Under the pieces are notes generated by a model. The model was given only the letters and a program-made list of their open reading frames with translations, had not been told where the DNA came from and ran no database searches. A program made the translations under genes and the position numbers. From CAZNPL01 sp964574815 (GTDB lineage Bacteria > Planctomycetota > Phycisphaerae > UBA1845), in the NCBI GenBank assembly GCA_964574815.1, contig CAZNPL010000011.1, forward strand, positions 62,001-126,000: DNA of 64,000 nucleotides, given 5' to 3'. Positions 43,337 through 52,547 of this stretch are shown one piece after another (within the stretch, counting starts at the first letter, position 1; each line of letters starts with the position of its first letter).

Positions 43337-43534
43337 CCTTGCCAGTGGCTGCCTTGCCGCTTGGCATGCCGGTTGCCCGTCGCAGGTAAGTCGCGAGTGA
43401 CGGATTCGCAGTTCGGGATCCGCGGGTGGGGCCATAACGCCGTGCGGTGGGCTACTCCATTCGGTTTTCGGGGCCTGTTGGCACGCCGATTGCGTGTGGA
43501 TGGATGTTTTGCCCGAGGCTCTGGACGCGACGGG

Positions 43535-44248
43535 ATGATGTCTGCCATGGGAACGAGCAAGTCGGATGCGGACGAGCACATCGTCGAGGCGCACCTGGCC
43601 CGCTGGGAGCAGGAGACCCATCCTGACTTGGCGCGGGTTTACCGGGACTGTTCGATTGAGGACGTGGTCCGGCCATACGTGGCGATTACACGGGAGGTCG
43701 GGACGGGGGCGGGGGAATTAGCCGCGGCCGTCGGTGAAGCTTTGGGCTGGCCGGTCATCAATCGGCGGGTGATCAACCTGATCGCACTCAGCGAAGCGTA
43801 TCGAACTCGGCTGGCCGGCTGCCTGGAATCCTGGGCGGCGGATGCGGTGGCCAAGCGGGTGGCCGAGCTGGCGTGCCCGAACGACTACGGTCGGTGGCTA
43901 TCGGAGGTATTGTTGGGAATAAGCACGCGTACGCGGCTGGTGGTTCTGGGTCGTGGGGCGGGTTTCATCCTTCCGCGGAAGGCGGGTCTGTCGGTGCGGC
44001 TGACTGCGCCGCTGGCTTACCGGGCGGCGCGACTGGCGGCGGGTGGCGATCTGGATCTGGCTGAGGCGCGCGCACAGGTTCGCCGGATCGACGAGGAGCG
44101 CAGGACGTTCACCCGGGATGAATTCGGCGTCGAGATCGACCAGATAGACCTTTACGACCTCGTGATCGACCGCGAGGAATTTACAATCGAGAGGATGACC
44201 GAGCAGGTTCTGCATGCCGTGGAAGCGAAGCTCGGCGCGGAGCTTTGA
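43535..44248 (+). CDS. Cytidylate-kinase-like family protein
   Basis: The 237-residue protein fits the cytidylate-kinase-like family (PF13189 type). It starts its P-loop fold with AITREVGTGAGELAAAVGEALGWPVINRR, in which the usual CMK P-loop Ser/Lys residues are replaced, and then has the VVLGRGAGFILP segment. The RLTAPLAYRAARL and DLYDLVIDREEF segments match the nucleoside-binding and C-terminal parts. Classic Cmk phosphorylates CMP; for this subfamily the substrate is unproven. The ATG at 43535 is chosen; ATG codons at 43538 and 43547 are alternatives. It is followed by malic enzyme after 64 bases. Confidence 0.78.
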   Translation: MMSAMGTSKSDADEHIVEAHLARWEQETHPDLARVYRDCSIEDVVRPYVAITREVGTGAGELAAAVGEALGWPVINRRVINLIALSEAYRTRLAGCLESWAADAVAKRVAELACPNDYGRWLSEVLLGISTRTRLVVLGRGAGFILPRKAGLSVRLTAPLAYRAARLAAGGDLDLAEARAQVRRIDEERRTFTRDEFGVEIDQIDLYDLVIDREEFTIERMTEQVLHAVEAKLGAEL

Positions 44249-44312
44249 GTCGGAGCGGCGCCCGCCGGCGCGGACACTGGAGTTGGGAACACCTAGTAGT
44301 GGAGAGTGCCAG

Positions 44313-46007
44313 ATGGCATCAGTGACGATGGACTCAACCGAATCGACCGAGGAACGCGGGCAGAAGTGTCTTTTCAACCCCCACGTGAACAAAGGGCCCG
44401 CCTTCACGGAGGAGGAGCGTGACCGGCTGGGTGTGCGCGGTTTGCTGCCCGAGCGGGTGCTGACGATCGAGGAGCAGGTGGAACTGGAGCTCGAGAAGGT
44501 CCGGCGCAAGCCGAGCGACCTGGAGAAATTCATCGGGCTGATGGCTCTGATGGGTCGCAACGAGGTTCTGTTCTATCGCGTCATCGTCGAGAACATGCCG
44601 GAACTGATGCCGATCATCTACACGCCGACGGTAGGGCAGGCGTGCCAGGAGTACAGCCACATCGTGCGGCAGACACACGGCATCTGGCTGACGCCGAACG
44701 ACCGGGGCCGATTCGCGGAGGTGCTGCGGAACGCGCCGTCGGATGACGTACGGCTGATCGTGGCGACGGATAACGAGCGGATCCTCGGGCTGGGCGACCA
44801 GGGGGCCGGCGGCATGGGTATCCCGGTGGGTAAACTAGTGCTTTACACCGCAGGTGCGGGCATTCATCCGATGCACTGCCTGCCGGTGAGTCTGGACGTG
44901 GGCACGGACAATGCGGCTTTGCTTCAGGACCGGTTTTACCTGGGTCACCGTGCGCGTCGGCTGCGGGGCCGGGAGTACGACGAATTCATTGAGGAGTTTG
45001 TCGAGGCGGTGAAGCGGGTGTTCCCGCGGGCGATCATTCAGTGGGAGGACTTTTTGAAGAACACGGCGTTTGCGGTGCTGGATCGCTATCGCAAGCGCAT
45101 TCCGTCGTTTAATGACGACATCCAGGGAACGTCGGCGGTGGCTTTGGCGGGGATCCTGGCCGCTTTGCGGCTCAAGAACGAGACGCTTGCTCAGCAGCGG
45201 ATCGTGTACGCCGGTGCGGGTGCGGCCGGCGTCGGCATCGCACGGCTGGTTCAATCGGCGATGCGTGAGGCGGGCGTTTCGGAGGATGTGATTGCGGCCG
45301 CGCAGGTCATGGCGGACACCGGGGGGCTGGTGCATCACGGGCGCGAGATTCACGACATGCAGAAGCGCGATTTCGCGATGACGCCCGAGCTCATGAAGAA
45401 GTACGGGTTCGAAGGGGACGGTCAGTTCGATCTGCTCGAGGTTGTCAAACGAGTGAAGCCGACCGTGCTCCTGGGGACGACGACGAAGCCAGGCACCTTC
45501 ACTCAAGACATCATCAAGGAGATGCACCGGCACGTGAAACGGCCGGTGGTCTTCCCGTTCAGCAATCCGACAAGCAAGGCGGAGTGCACACCTGCCGAGG
45601 CGATCGAGTGGACGGACGGGGCGGCGATTGTGGGAACAGGCAGTCCTTTCCCGGACGTCAAGTATGGTGGTCGCACTCACCGGATCGGGCAGGGCAACAA
45701 CGTGTACATCTTCCCAGGCGTGGGGCTGGGGGCATTGATCTCGGAGGCGCACGAGGTTACGGATCGGATGTTCCTCGCGGCGGCTCATACACTGGCCGAC
45801 TGCGTGCTGGCGGAGGACCTGGAGAACGGCTCGATCTATCCGGATCAGTCGCAACTGCGGATGGTTTCGGCCAGGATTGCCGCGGCGGTGATCCGGGAGG
45901 CTCGGGCGAGCGGCGTGGGCCGGCTCCTGAAGGACCAGGAGATCGAGTCGACGGTCCGCGACGCGATGTGGTACCCGGATTATCATCGATCCGCACACAG
46001 CGGCTGA
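44313..46007 (+). CDS. maeA: NAD-type malic enzyme
   Basis: The 564-residue protein matches the large malic enzymes (about 560 residues). The N-terminal segment is LFNPHVNKGPAFTEEER, followed by IIYTPTVGQACQEYS and the ATDNERILGLGDQGAGGM motif with metal and malate contacts. FNDDIQGTSAV carries the metal ligands, and the Rossmann signature YAGAGAAGVGIARL (about 295) binds the cofactor. PFSNPTSKAECTPAEA lies in the C-terminal half. It converts malate to pyruvate and CO2 and supplies NADH or NADPH; the cofactor cannot be decided by eye. GGAGAG about 7 bases before the ATG at 44313 supports the start. Confidence 0.93.
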   Translation: MASVTMDSTESTEERGQKCLFNPHVNKGPAFTEEERDRLGVRGLLPERVLTIEEQVELELEKVRRKPSDLEKFIGLMALMGRNEVLFYRVIVENMPELMPIIYTPTVGQACQEYSHIVRQTHGIWLTPNDRGRFAEVLRNAPSDDVRLIVATDNERILGLGDQGAGGMGIPVGKLVLYTAGAGIHPMHCLPVSLDVGTDNAALLQDRFYLGHRARRLRGREYDEFIEEFVEAVKRVFPRAIIQWEDFLKNTAFAVLDRYRKRIPSFNDDIQGTSAVALAGILAALRLKNETLAQQRIVYAGAGAAGVGIARLVQSAMREAGVSEDVIAAAQVMADTGGLVHHGREIHDMQKRDFAMTPELMKKYGFEGDGQFDLLEVVKRVKPTVLLGTTTKPGTFTQDIIKEMHRHVKRPVVFPFSNPTSKAECTPAEAIEWTDGAAIVGTGSPFPDVKYGGRTHRIGQGNNVYIFPGVGLGALISEAHEVTDRMFLAAAHTLADCVLAEDLENGSIYPDQSQLRMVSARIAAAVIREARASGVGRLLKDQEIESTVRDAMWYPDYHRSAHSG

Positions 46008-46140
46008 TTCGTTGCGGTCCGCAGCATTTGCCGCACACTAAGCGCCGTCGGTTCCGGCGCGGTCCCGGCGGCGCCCTCTGGTGAGGGACGCGAAGAAGAT
46101 TCCCTGGAACCTGTCCGAATGACGGGTTGAAAGTGCAAAG

Positions 46141-46166
46141 CACTGGCGGACAAGCCGGCAGTGGCG
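46141..46166. repeat. Dispersed GC-rich hairpin repeat
   Basis: CACTGGCGG, ACAAG loop, CCGGCAGTG, then GCGCC. One arm mismatch; same family as at 43254. Confidence 0.5.
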
Positions 46167-46214
46167 CCCGTCGACGGGTGTGGGAAAGGCTCTACAAACT
46201 GCGAGCGATCATTC

Positions 46215-47606
46215 ATGCATGCGTCAACAGCCTCATGGCCTACGATGATGCTGGCCATTCTCATGGCGACGGCCGCTCCGGCGGCCTACGGACAGCAGTC
46301 TTCTGATTTCCCTGATGAGCCGGAAGCGAGCCAGCCGGCGGAGCCCACCGAGGACCGGCCGCCAGTCGAAGTAAAGGAATCGCCACCTGTCGAAACGGGC
46401 GCGAACGGGGGTGCGGATGAGGAGTGGAAGCTCTTTTCCCTGGAGGAGTCCTACATCACCGGGGACTGGGGCGGCAACCGTTCCCGCTGGAAGGAGCAGG
46501 GTTTCACGTTCAACATGTTCCTCGTTCACTTCCATCAGAAGGCGATGCATGGCGGACTCGAGTTGAACGGCAGCGGGCGCAGCAGCGCCACCGTGGACAT
46601 TCTGGTTGACTTCGACCTCGGAAAAATGGGAGTTATCGAGGGCGGTTTACTCCACCTGCATGCGCGCAAACAATGGGGTTTCGGGATTAACGTCACGACC
46701 GGAGCGTTGTCGCGGGTAAACGACGATGCGGTTCAGGGCGATCAAACGTTCTACGTTGACAACGTGTGGTATGAGCAGGCCACGCCGAACGGCAAATGGG
46801 CGTTCCGCATCGGTTACCTGGATCCTCAGACCTACGTCGAGCGGAACGCGTTCGCCAACAGCGAGGACAAGCAGTTCTGGAATGCGGCTCTGGATAACAA
46901 CCCGCTGGTCACCTATATCGCCTTCTCGGGATTGGGCATTGCGGCGTTTCATCGGCCGACCTCTTGGTACACACTGACGCTGAGCGTCAGCGATGCGGAG
47001 ACAATCCTTTACAAGCCCGGGTTTTCGACGGCATTTCACGATCGAGCGCTTTTCTTCGTGATGGCCGAGAACACCTTTCATGTTTCGATTCCGTCGAAAA
47101 ACGGCCCGCTCAAAGGCAACTACCGGATCGGGATGTCGTATGATCCGCGGGTCCGCCCGGTGTTCGACTCCCGGTACGGCACTCCACAACAGCGGTCTCG
47201 GGGCGATGATTACACGGTATACGCCAGCTTCGACCAGGTGCTCTACCGGGAGGGTCCTGAGGCCAGTCAGGGGCTGGGCTGGTTTTTGCGGTACGGATAT
47301 CGCAGGGGTGACATCGCGCGGGTGAACCGATTCTGGTCGACCGGCTTTCAATACGAGGGGCTGTTTCCGCGAAGGGAGAAAGACGTGTTGGGGTTCGCGA
47401 TTGCGAGCCTTGTCGAGTCGCCGGATTACCGGCACTATGTGAATCCCAATGCAGATGCGGAGACCATTTACGAGCTGTACTATGCCATCAGCGTGACCGA
47501 CTGGCTCGTCATCACGCCCGATGTTCAGTACGTTACGAGCCCTGGCGGCGACGATCGCAACGACGATCTGGTGACGTTCGGCGTGCGAACCCGGTTTTCG
47601 TTCTGA
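46215..47606 (+). CDS. OprB-family carbohydrate porin
   Basis: The 463-residue protein has a signal peptide (about 10-27, ending AAYGQ), a Pro/Glu-rich linker and then an outer-membrane beta-barrel. The OprB family pattern is visible: GDWGGNRSRWKEQGFTF near 80, EGGLLHLHARKQWG, YVDNVWYEQ, and strand repeats of alternating hydrophobic residues. It ends FGVRTRFSF with the terminal aromatic Phe typical of outer-membrane barrels. Family members take up sugars by diffusion. It implies a Gram-negative-type outer membrane. It is followed by a c-type cytochrome lipoprotein after 25 bases. The long frame to 46161 is rejected because the signal peptide begins at 46215. Confidence 0.85.
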   Translation: MHASTASWPTMMLAILMATAAPAAYGQQSSDFPDEPEASQPAEPTEDRPPVEVKESPPVETGANGGADEEWKLFSLEESYITGDWGGNRSRWKEQGFTFNMFLVHFHQKAMHGGLELNGSGRSSATVDILVDFDLGKMGVIEGGLLHLHARKQWGFGINVTTGALSRVNDDAVQGDQTFYVDNVWYEQATPNGKWAFRIGYLDPQTYVERNAFANSEDKQFWNAALDNNPLVTYIAFSGLGIAAFHRPTSWYTLTLSVSDAETILYKPGFSTAFHDRALFFVMAENTFHVSIPSKNGPLKGNYRIGMSYDPRVRPVFDSRYGTPQQRSRGDDYTVYASFDQVLYREGPEASQGLGWFLRYGYRRGDIARVNRFWSTGFQYEGLFPRREKDVLGFAIASLVESPDYRHYVNPNADAETIYELYYAISVTDWLVITPDVQYVTSPGGDDRNDDLVTFGVRTRFSF

Positions 47607-47631
47607 ATTCCCAATGACTCGGAGGTGCCGT

Positions 47632-48144
47632 ATGTCAATGAGGTTTCCGGTGACCGCGCTCGTAGTGGCGGGAGCGCTTGTGCTGCCGGCGCTGTCGGCA
47701 TGTGCTCCGAAGGCACGCTCCGAGTCGGAGCAGCGGGCGGTGCCCACGGTGGAGCACGCGATTCACAACGAACAGATCAAGGAGTTAATGGGCAAACTCG
47801 AGGCGGACTATCTGCGCGTGTGGCCTCAGGAGATCGAGGAGGAGCGTGAGCGTGCCGCCCGCCGGACGCGTGCCCGGCGGTTTTCCGAGGTAGCGTCCAT
47901 AGCGGCGAAGCTGCGCGAGACCGCGCGGCAACTTCCGTCGCTGGTGGAGGGCGCCGAGCTCAGAGACGAGAATCGGCAGGAATTCAACGATCTCTCCGCA
48001 CAGTTGGCGGATCAGGCGGACGAGCTGGCGGATGCGGCCCGAGCGGAGGACGAAGCGCGCGTTCAGTCCGTCGTGAACGGAATCGATTCGACGTGCACCA
48101 GGTGCCACGTCAGATTTCGTGAGCAGGCCGGGCCGTTGCGTTAA
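47632..48144 (+). CDS. c-type cytochrome lipoprotein
   Basis: The 170-residue protein has a signal peptide with lipobox LSAC (C24), so it is a lipoprotein. A helical body rich in Ala, Glu and Arg follows, with the heme-attachment motif CTRCH at 155-159 near the C-terminus. The single C-terminal CxxCH and four-helix-like body resemble class II cytochromes (cytochrome c' type). GGAGGT about 6 bases before the ATG at 47632 decides the start against 47614. It could carry electrons at the envelope or bind small gases. It sits 25 bases after the porin. Confidence 0.78.
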   Translation: MSMRFPVTALVVAGALVLPALSACAPKARSESEQRAVPTVEHAIHNEQIKELMGKLEADYLRVWPQEIEEERERAARRTRARRFSEVASIAAKLRETARQLPSLVEGAELRDENRQEFNDLSAQLADQADELADAARAEDEARVQSVVNGIDSTCTRCHVRFREQAGPLR

Positions 48145-48204
48145 GTGCTATCGCTTTCGTAGAAACATCGTCGTTGCGCGAGTCGAAACGGGGGGACCTG
48201 TTAT

Positions 48205-49491
48205 TCACAGACAGCGGTCCACGATTCGCCTGACGCGGCGTTTGTCCAGGAGGCGGGTACTTCCATCAAACAACACGAAGATTCGATCCCGCGAGAACAG
48301 CCTTGCCGCAAGGCGAACGACATCGGCGGCAGTCAGCTCGCGAAGCACACGGATACTCTCGTTCGGATCGCCGATTCCGTGCGGCGTCAGTTTTACCGTG
48401 TCGTATCCCATCCAGTAGGCCGTCAGGCTGCGCTCCCCCGTCAGAATGTGATGGATGCGCTGCAGGCCGGATTGCCGGACGATGTGAAACCAGTCCTCAA
48501 CAGAATCACCCCGCCGGATCCGGTCGAGTTCACGAAGCACGGTTTCAACGAATCCATCACGATCTTGTCGATGCGGCATCCCCGTAATGCAGAATACGAA
48601 GGGTCTGCAGATTTGTTCCGATTCGACGCTGCAGTGGTACGTGCTTCCGGGTCCGTACCTGATCTTCTCGAAAAGGGGCGCGGCCGGACTGGACAATGCG
48701 AGCTCCAGCAACTTAAGAGCGGCGATGTCCTGCTCTGTGAGTTCCTGGTTCAGGACGAACCCGATGTCCACACGACGGTACTTCGAACCCGGCCGCGTTC
48801 GTTGAAACCTTGGCAATGAGAAATCCGGGCACGGGGGATCGTCCAATGGGTCGCTGGCGGGCGCCGTGAGCTTGGAAATCTCACTCCGCAAACGGAATAG
48901 TCGGGATTGCGTGAATTCGCCAGCCAAGCTGATAACGAGATGATGCGGAGCGAAGGCGCGGCGATCAAATGCGGCGATCTGGTCGTGGCTCAGCTTCGAT
49001 AAGCTCCTGCGAGTACCCACCGGCGACAACCGAAGCGGATGGCGGGGCAAGACGGACGCGTATACATAGTCGAAGGTCGTGGGCTCGACAAACGGTATCT
49101 CGTTGAGGACAAGCCGCCGTTCCTGCTCGACGATGTCGCGGGGGTAATCCCGAATCTCGAGAATCTCAACCAGCAGCCCGGCTGCGTCCGCAAGACAATC
49201 GGCGCCGGCGTCGAAACCAAAAGCAATCGCATCCCGTCGCGTGTGCGCGTTAGACCATCCGGACACTTTTTCAAGTGCACGGCTCGCCTCGCGTCTTGTG
49301 GGGAATCTGCGAGTGACCGCCAGATGCAGGTGCTCGAGGAAGTGGCTCACACCGCTGATCTTGGGATTCTCGTAGACAGATCCGGCTCTGGCAAACGCAT
49401 ATAGCGAGACGCCTTGCGCTTGTGGAAGGTGCAGCGAGCGCAACCGGACGCCGTTGTCCATCGTCTCGGAATGAAACCCGGAGTCTGTCAT
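48205..49491 (-). CDS. M16 (pitrilysin-type) zinc peptidase
   Basis: The 428-residue protein has the M16 inverted zinc motif HFLEH and the downstream conserved Glu in EQERRLVLNEI that completes the zinc site, followed by the second M16 domain (about 225-420). Length and domain order match single-chain subunits of bacterial M16 proteases. No signal peptide is visible. The ATG at 49491 is preferred, since it begins just before the family-like start GFHSETMDNGVRL; a GTG at 49512 adds seven residues. It is convergent with the cytochrome gene and shares the minus strand with the hydrogenase operon, about 230 bases away. Confidence 0.85.
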   Translation of the reverse strand: MTDSGFHSETMDNGVRLRSLHLPQAQGVSLYAFARAGSVYENPKISGVSHFLEHLHLAVTRRFPTRREASRALEKVSGWSNAHTRRDAIAFGFDAGADCLADAAGLLVEILEIRDYPRDIVEQERRLVLNEIPFVEPTTFDYVYASVLPRHPLRLSPVGTRRSLSKLSHDQIAAFDRRAFAPHHLVISLAGEFTQSRLFRLRSEISKLTAPASDPLDDPPCPDFSLPRFQRTRPGSKYRRVDIGFVLNQELTEQDIAALKLLELALSSPAAPLFEKIRYGPGSTYHCSVESEQICRPFVFCITGMPHRQDRDGFVETVLRELDRIRRGDSVEDWFHIVRQSGLQRIHHILTGERSLTAYWMGYDTVKLTPHGIGDPNESIRVLRELTAADVVRLAARLFSRDRIFVLFDGSTRLLDKRRVRRIVDRCL

Positions 49492-49719
49492 GTTTGCGGA
49501 CAAACCGCACACGCGGATGAACCTTACCCGAGTCGCCAGCGCGGCTACAGCGGCGGCGTCCGGTGTTACGCTACCCGGACCTGACGCCGAGGACGATGTT
49601 GACGACAGTTAGGTGTGAAAGTCAAGACAGGGGCAGGGTCACCGGTGTGTACGCCTGGAGGCACGGTTAAATCCGCCTGAGTCGGACCCGTGGCATCCAA
49701 GGTCGAACGCCGCGATTCG

Positions 49720-50394
49720 TTAGACGCTCATGCCCGGCGCTGTTGCGCCGACACCGGCGCGTATTTTCGTGCACCAGTCTGCGAGTTCGGCGATTTTGTC
49801 CTGGCGGCTGGACCAGTGGAAGATCGGCGCTTCGGGGTTGATTTGTCGCAACTGGCGTTCTGCGATCGGCAGATCGAAGTTCGTGTGCTCGATGAGGTCG
49901 ATTTTGGTGATCACGGTTGCGGAGGCGCGGGTGAAGAGAAGCGGGTACTTGGCCGGCTTGTCGTGGCCCTCGGTGACGCTGAGCACGGCGAGGCGGGCGT
50001 GTTCACCGATGTCGAATTCGGCGGGGCAGACGAGGTTGCCGACGTTTTCGATGAAGACGAAGTCGCATTCATCGAGGGGCAGCGTGCGCAAGCCGTTCAT
50101 TACCAGTCGGGCGTCGAGGTGGCAGCAGCCGTCGGTCTGGAGCTGGATGACGGGCACGCCGAGCTGGTGAATTCGCTCGGCGTCGATGGTCGTGGTGATG
50201 TCGCCTTCCAGTACGGCGCAACGGTGTATTTGTGACAGAGCGGGGATCAGGTGCTCCAGCAGGGTGGTTTTGCCACAGCCCGCGCCGCCCATGACGTTGA
50301 TCGAGCAGACGCGTCGAGCATCGAGCAGCGACTGGATCTCGCCGGCCTCGACCTTGTTTCGTTCCTGCACGTCACGCAGCACGGTTATCTTCAT
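49720..50394 (-). CDS. hypB: HypB, GTPase for nickel insertion into hydrogenase
   Basis: The 224-residue protein has the SIMIBI GTPase P-loop MGGAGCGKTT at about 34-43, the EGDITTTIDAERI metal-linked switch and the ENVGNLVCPAEFD motif (the invariant Cys binds metal). TKIDLI forms the guanine-specificity loop. The N-terminal His-rich nickel store of some HypB proteins is missing, so it can insert but probably not store nickel. It is the last gene of the operon and its start overlaps the end of hypA by 23 bases. No terminator is obvious. Confidence 0.94.
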   Translation of the reverse strand: MKITVLRDVQERNKVEAGEIQSLLDARRVCSINVMGGAGCGKTTLLEHLIPALSQIHRCAVLEGDITTTIDAERIHQLGVPVIQLQTDGCCHLDARLVMNGLRTLPLDECDFVFIENVGNLVCPAEFDIGEHARLAVLSVTEGHDKPAKYPLLFTRASATVITKIDLIEHTNFDLPIAERQLRQINPEAPIFHWSSRQDKIAELADWCTKIRAGVGATAPGMSV

Positions 50395-50746
50395 CCGCTT
50401 CCTCCTGGATGGCGGTGATCGAGGTTACATATATGTCCATGCCTCCGTCGAATCGAGTGGACGAGGAGCCACAGGCCGGGCACGTCAGCACGAGGTCGTC
50501 CCCGACGGTCTGATGGCCGCACGCATCGCACGTAATGGTGACGGGGTCCTTCTCGATGTTGAGCGTAGCGTCAGCCATCGGCGTTTGCGCGGCGGCCATT
50601 TCGAATGCGGACGTCAGCATATCGGGCACGACCTGGCGCATCACGCCGATCCGGCAGGTGACTTCGGTGACGCGGCGGCAACCGAGGGGCCTGATCTCGT
50701 CGGTTACGATGTCGCAGATTGACTGGGCGATGGAGAATTCGTGCAT
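50372..50746 (-). CDS. hypA: HypA, nickel chaperone
   Basis: The 124-residue protein starts MHEFSIAQSI, with the N-terminal His2-Glu3 nickel site of HypA. It carries two CxxC zinc motifs, CDACG at 73-77 and CPACG at 89-93. HypA hands nickel to the large subunit together with HypB. The frame extends upstream to 51091, but the true start is the ATG at 50746, because family members start with MHE. Its first 43 bases overlap the protease gene. Overlap with hypB is 23 bases. Confidence 0.94.
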   Translation of the reverse strand: MHEFSIAQSICDIVTDEIRPLGCRRVTEVTCRIGVMRQVVPDMLTSAFEMAAAQTPMADATLNIEKDPVTITCDACGHQTVGDDLVLTCPACGSSSTRFDGGMDIYVTSITAIQEEADEDNRAA

Positions 50747-51225
50747 AGTTCCAATTCCAACCAGGATCGAACGTCGGTCTCGATGCGGCTCACGAGCGCG
50801 GGAAGGCGCTGCTGTACCAACGTCGAGAGTGGAGAACCACATGCAAATGTTGCGCCGGCCATCCCGTAGATCCAGACGTTTTCGGGGAGGGTGCCGAGTC
50901 CCTTGGCCAATTCGAGCGTGGATCGCAGGTTGAGGCTGTGCGTGTCGCGGAAGCCCTGCTCGTCCAGGCGATGGGCGTCGGCGGGGTACTTGATGCGGCA
51001 CCATTGGCCGGCGGGCAGTGCCTCCGATGCGGCGGCCGCGTCTACGAGGACGAGAAGCTCGGGGCGGTCTGTGCCGTCCACAACGTTCCATAAAACGCGG
51101 TCGTTGGTCTCAGCCCTCACGGAGTCGCCCAGCACGTCGGCGAGGCGCGCAGCGGCTTCCGGTCCGAGGGCGTCATCGCCGCACACGAGGTTCCCCGCGC
51201 CGATGATCAAGACTCGTTGCGTCAT
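50704..51225 (-). CDS. Hydrogenase maturation endopeptidase (M52 family)
   Basis: The 173-residue protein has the family opening IIGAGNLVCGDDALGPEAA, in which the conserved Asp binds nickel. A second metal-binding Asp lies in VLVDAAAAS, and THSLNL follows. After nickel insertion such enzymes clip the C-terminus of the large subunit just after the last metal-binding Cys/His region. Here the peptide removed would be about 10 residues after DPCISCSTH. It overlaps both hydrogenase large-subunit gene (4 bases) and hypA (43 bases). Confidence 0.88.
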   Translation of the reverse strand: MTQRVLIIGAGNLVCGDDALGPEAAARLADVLGDSVRAETNDRVLWNVVDGTDRPELLVLVDAAAASEALPAGQWCRIKYPADAHRLDEQGFRDTHSLNLRSTLELAKGLGTLPENVWIYGMAGATFACGSPLSTLVQQRLPALVSRIETDVRSWLELELCTNSPSPSQSATS

Positions 51226-52547
51226 GGCTCACGCTCCAGTCTCAGCTTGAGGAAGTGGGTCGAACAGGAGATGCACGGATCGTAGTTGCGGATCAACTGC
51301 TCGCAACGGAGGGTGGCCTCTTCTTCGGCCTTGTCCAAGAGGCTGGGGAAGAAGTCGCGCAGGTCGTCTTCGATCTGCGGCTGGTTCTGCGCGGTCGGAG
51401 GCACGATGGTCGCGTCTTTGATAAGGCCTTGAGCATCAACCTCGTAGCGGTGGTAGAGCATTCCTCGGGGTGCCTCGGTACAACCGTGGCCGACACCGGC
51501 CTTGGCTTGGATCGGCACAGCCGGCGGGTGGTTGGGTTCGTATCTTTCGAGGATTTCGATGGCGTGGTCGAGTGCGAAGAGCGTTTCGAGGCCGCGTGCA
51601 ATCAGGCTCTTGAAGTTGTTGTTGCAGGGTATTTTGAATCCGACCTCGTCGGCCACGGCTTTCACGGAATCGGGCAGGTGGTCGAAATTGAGATTGATGC
51701 GTGCCAGGGGTCCAACGAGATAGCGGCGGCCGCCTTTCAACCGGCCGTGCAGGGCGGTCGAGTGGGGTACGTGGACTTCCTCGAAATGGTCTCGGAAGGC
51801 GACGATGGGGATTTCCATGCCGGAGGTCGAGACGATGTGTCCCTCATTGAACGGGTACTCGTTCGGATGGCGGAGGGCGACACATTCGTAGTTTTGCCGG
51901 AAGTCGGGGTAATCCAGCCCCGCGACGAAGCGAACGGCCTCAACCGCGAAGGGGCGGATGTCTTTCAGCCTTTGAAGGAGGCTTCGTGCGCGGCCTTTGT
52001 CGGGCAGGCGGTAGAAGCCGCCCACCTTGATGTTGATGGGGTGGACTTCCCGGCCGCCGATGAAGCTGACGATGTCGTTGCCGAGTTTCTTGAGCTGGAG
52101 GGCATTGACGACGGTCTCCCTGTGGTCAGCGGCGAGCGTGACGGCGCTTTCGTAGCCGAGGAAATCGGGCAGATGCAGCATGAACATGTGGAGCACGTGT
52201 GATTCGATCCACTCGCCGCAGTACAGGAGGCGTCGGAGCGTTCGGTACGGCTCGCCGACCTGGACGCCGAATGCGTGCTCGAGCGCGTGGCAGGAGCTCA
52301 TCTGGTAGGCGACCGGGCAGATACCGCAGATGCGGGCGGTGATGTCGGGCACTTCGGCGTAGCTTCGGCCTCGGAGAAAGGCCTCGTAGAAGCGCGGAGG
52401 CTCGAAGATGTCCAGCCGGGCTTCCTCGACCTGATCGCCCTTTGTCCGGATGAACAAGGCTCCCTCGCCTTCGACGCGGGCCAGGTTCTTTACGTGGATA
52501 AGCCGCTCGCCTTTTTCAGTTGCGTGCGCGCTGCTCATATTCGTCAC
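51222..52547 (-). CDS. hyhL: [NiFe] hydrogenase large (alpha) subunit, group 3b
   Basis: The 441-residue subunit carries both nickel-binding motifs. L1 is RICGICP with a following VAYQMSS (about 68-80), a form I associate with bacterial group 3b enzymes. L2 is DPCISCSTHFL near the C-terminus, followed by a short removable tail. Four cysteines are available for the Ni-Fe(CN)2CO centre. Together with the small, gamma and beta subunits it forms a soluble bidirectional hydrogenase that couples NAD(P)H and H2. It overlaps both neighbours by a few bases. Confidence 0.93.
   Translation of the reverse strand: MTNMSSAHATEKGERLIHVKNLARVEGEGALFIRTKGDQVEEARLDIFEPPRFYEAFLRGRSYAEVPDITARICGICPVAYQMSSCHALEHAFGVQVGEPYRTLRRLLYCGEWIESHVLHMFMLHLPDFLGYESAVTLAADHRETVVNALQLKKLGNDIVSFIGGREVHPINIKVGGFYRLPDKGRARSLLQRLKDIRPFAVEAVRFVAGLDYPDFRQNYECVALRHPNEYPFNEGHIVSTSGMEIPIVAFRDHFEEVHVPHSTALHGRLKGGRRYLVGPLARINLNFDHLPDSVKAVADEVGFKIPCNNNFKSLIARGLETLFALDHAIEILERYEPNHPPAVPIQAKAGVGHGCTEAPRGMLYHRYEVDAQGLIKDATIVPPTAQNQPQIEDDLRDFFPSLLDKAEEEATLRCEQLIRNYDPCISCSTHFLKLRLEREP

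Larger units (their letters stand above)
43178..43534. other. Repeat-bearing intergenic region
   Basis: This 357-base gap holds two dispersed hairpin units (43254-43280 and 43313-43336). No gene is supported. Confidence 0.45.

Noticed and set aside
51255..52202. 315-residue plus-strand open frame
   Set aside because: It is antisense to the hydrogenase large subunit.
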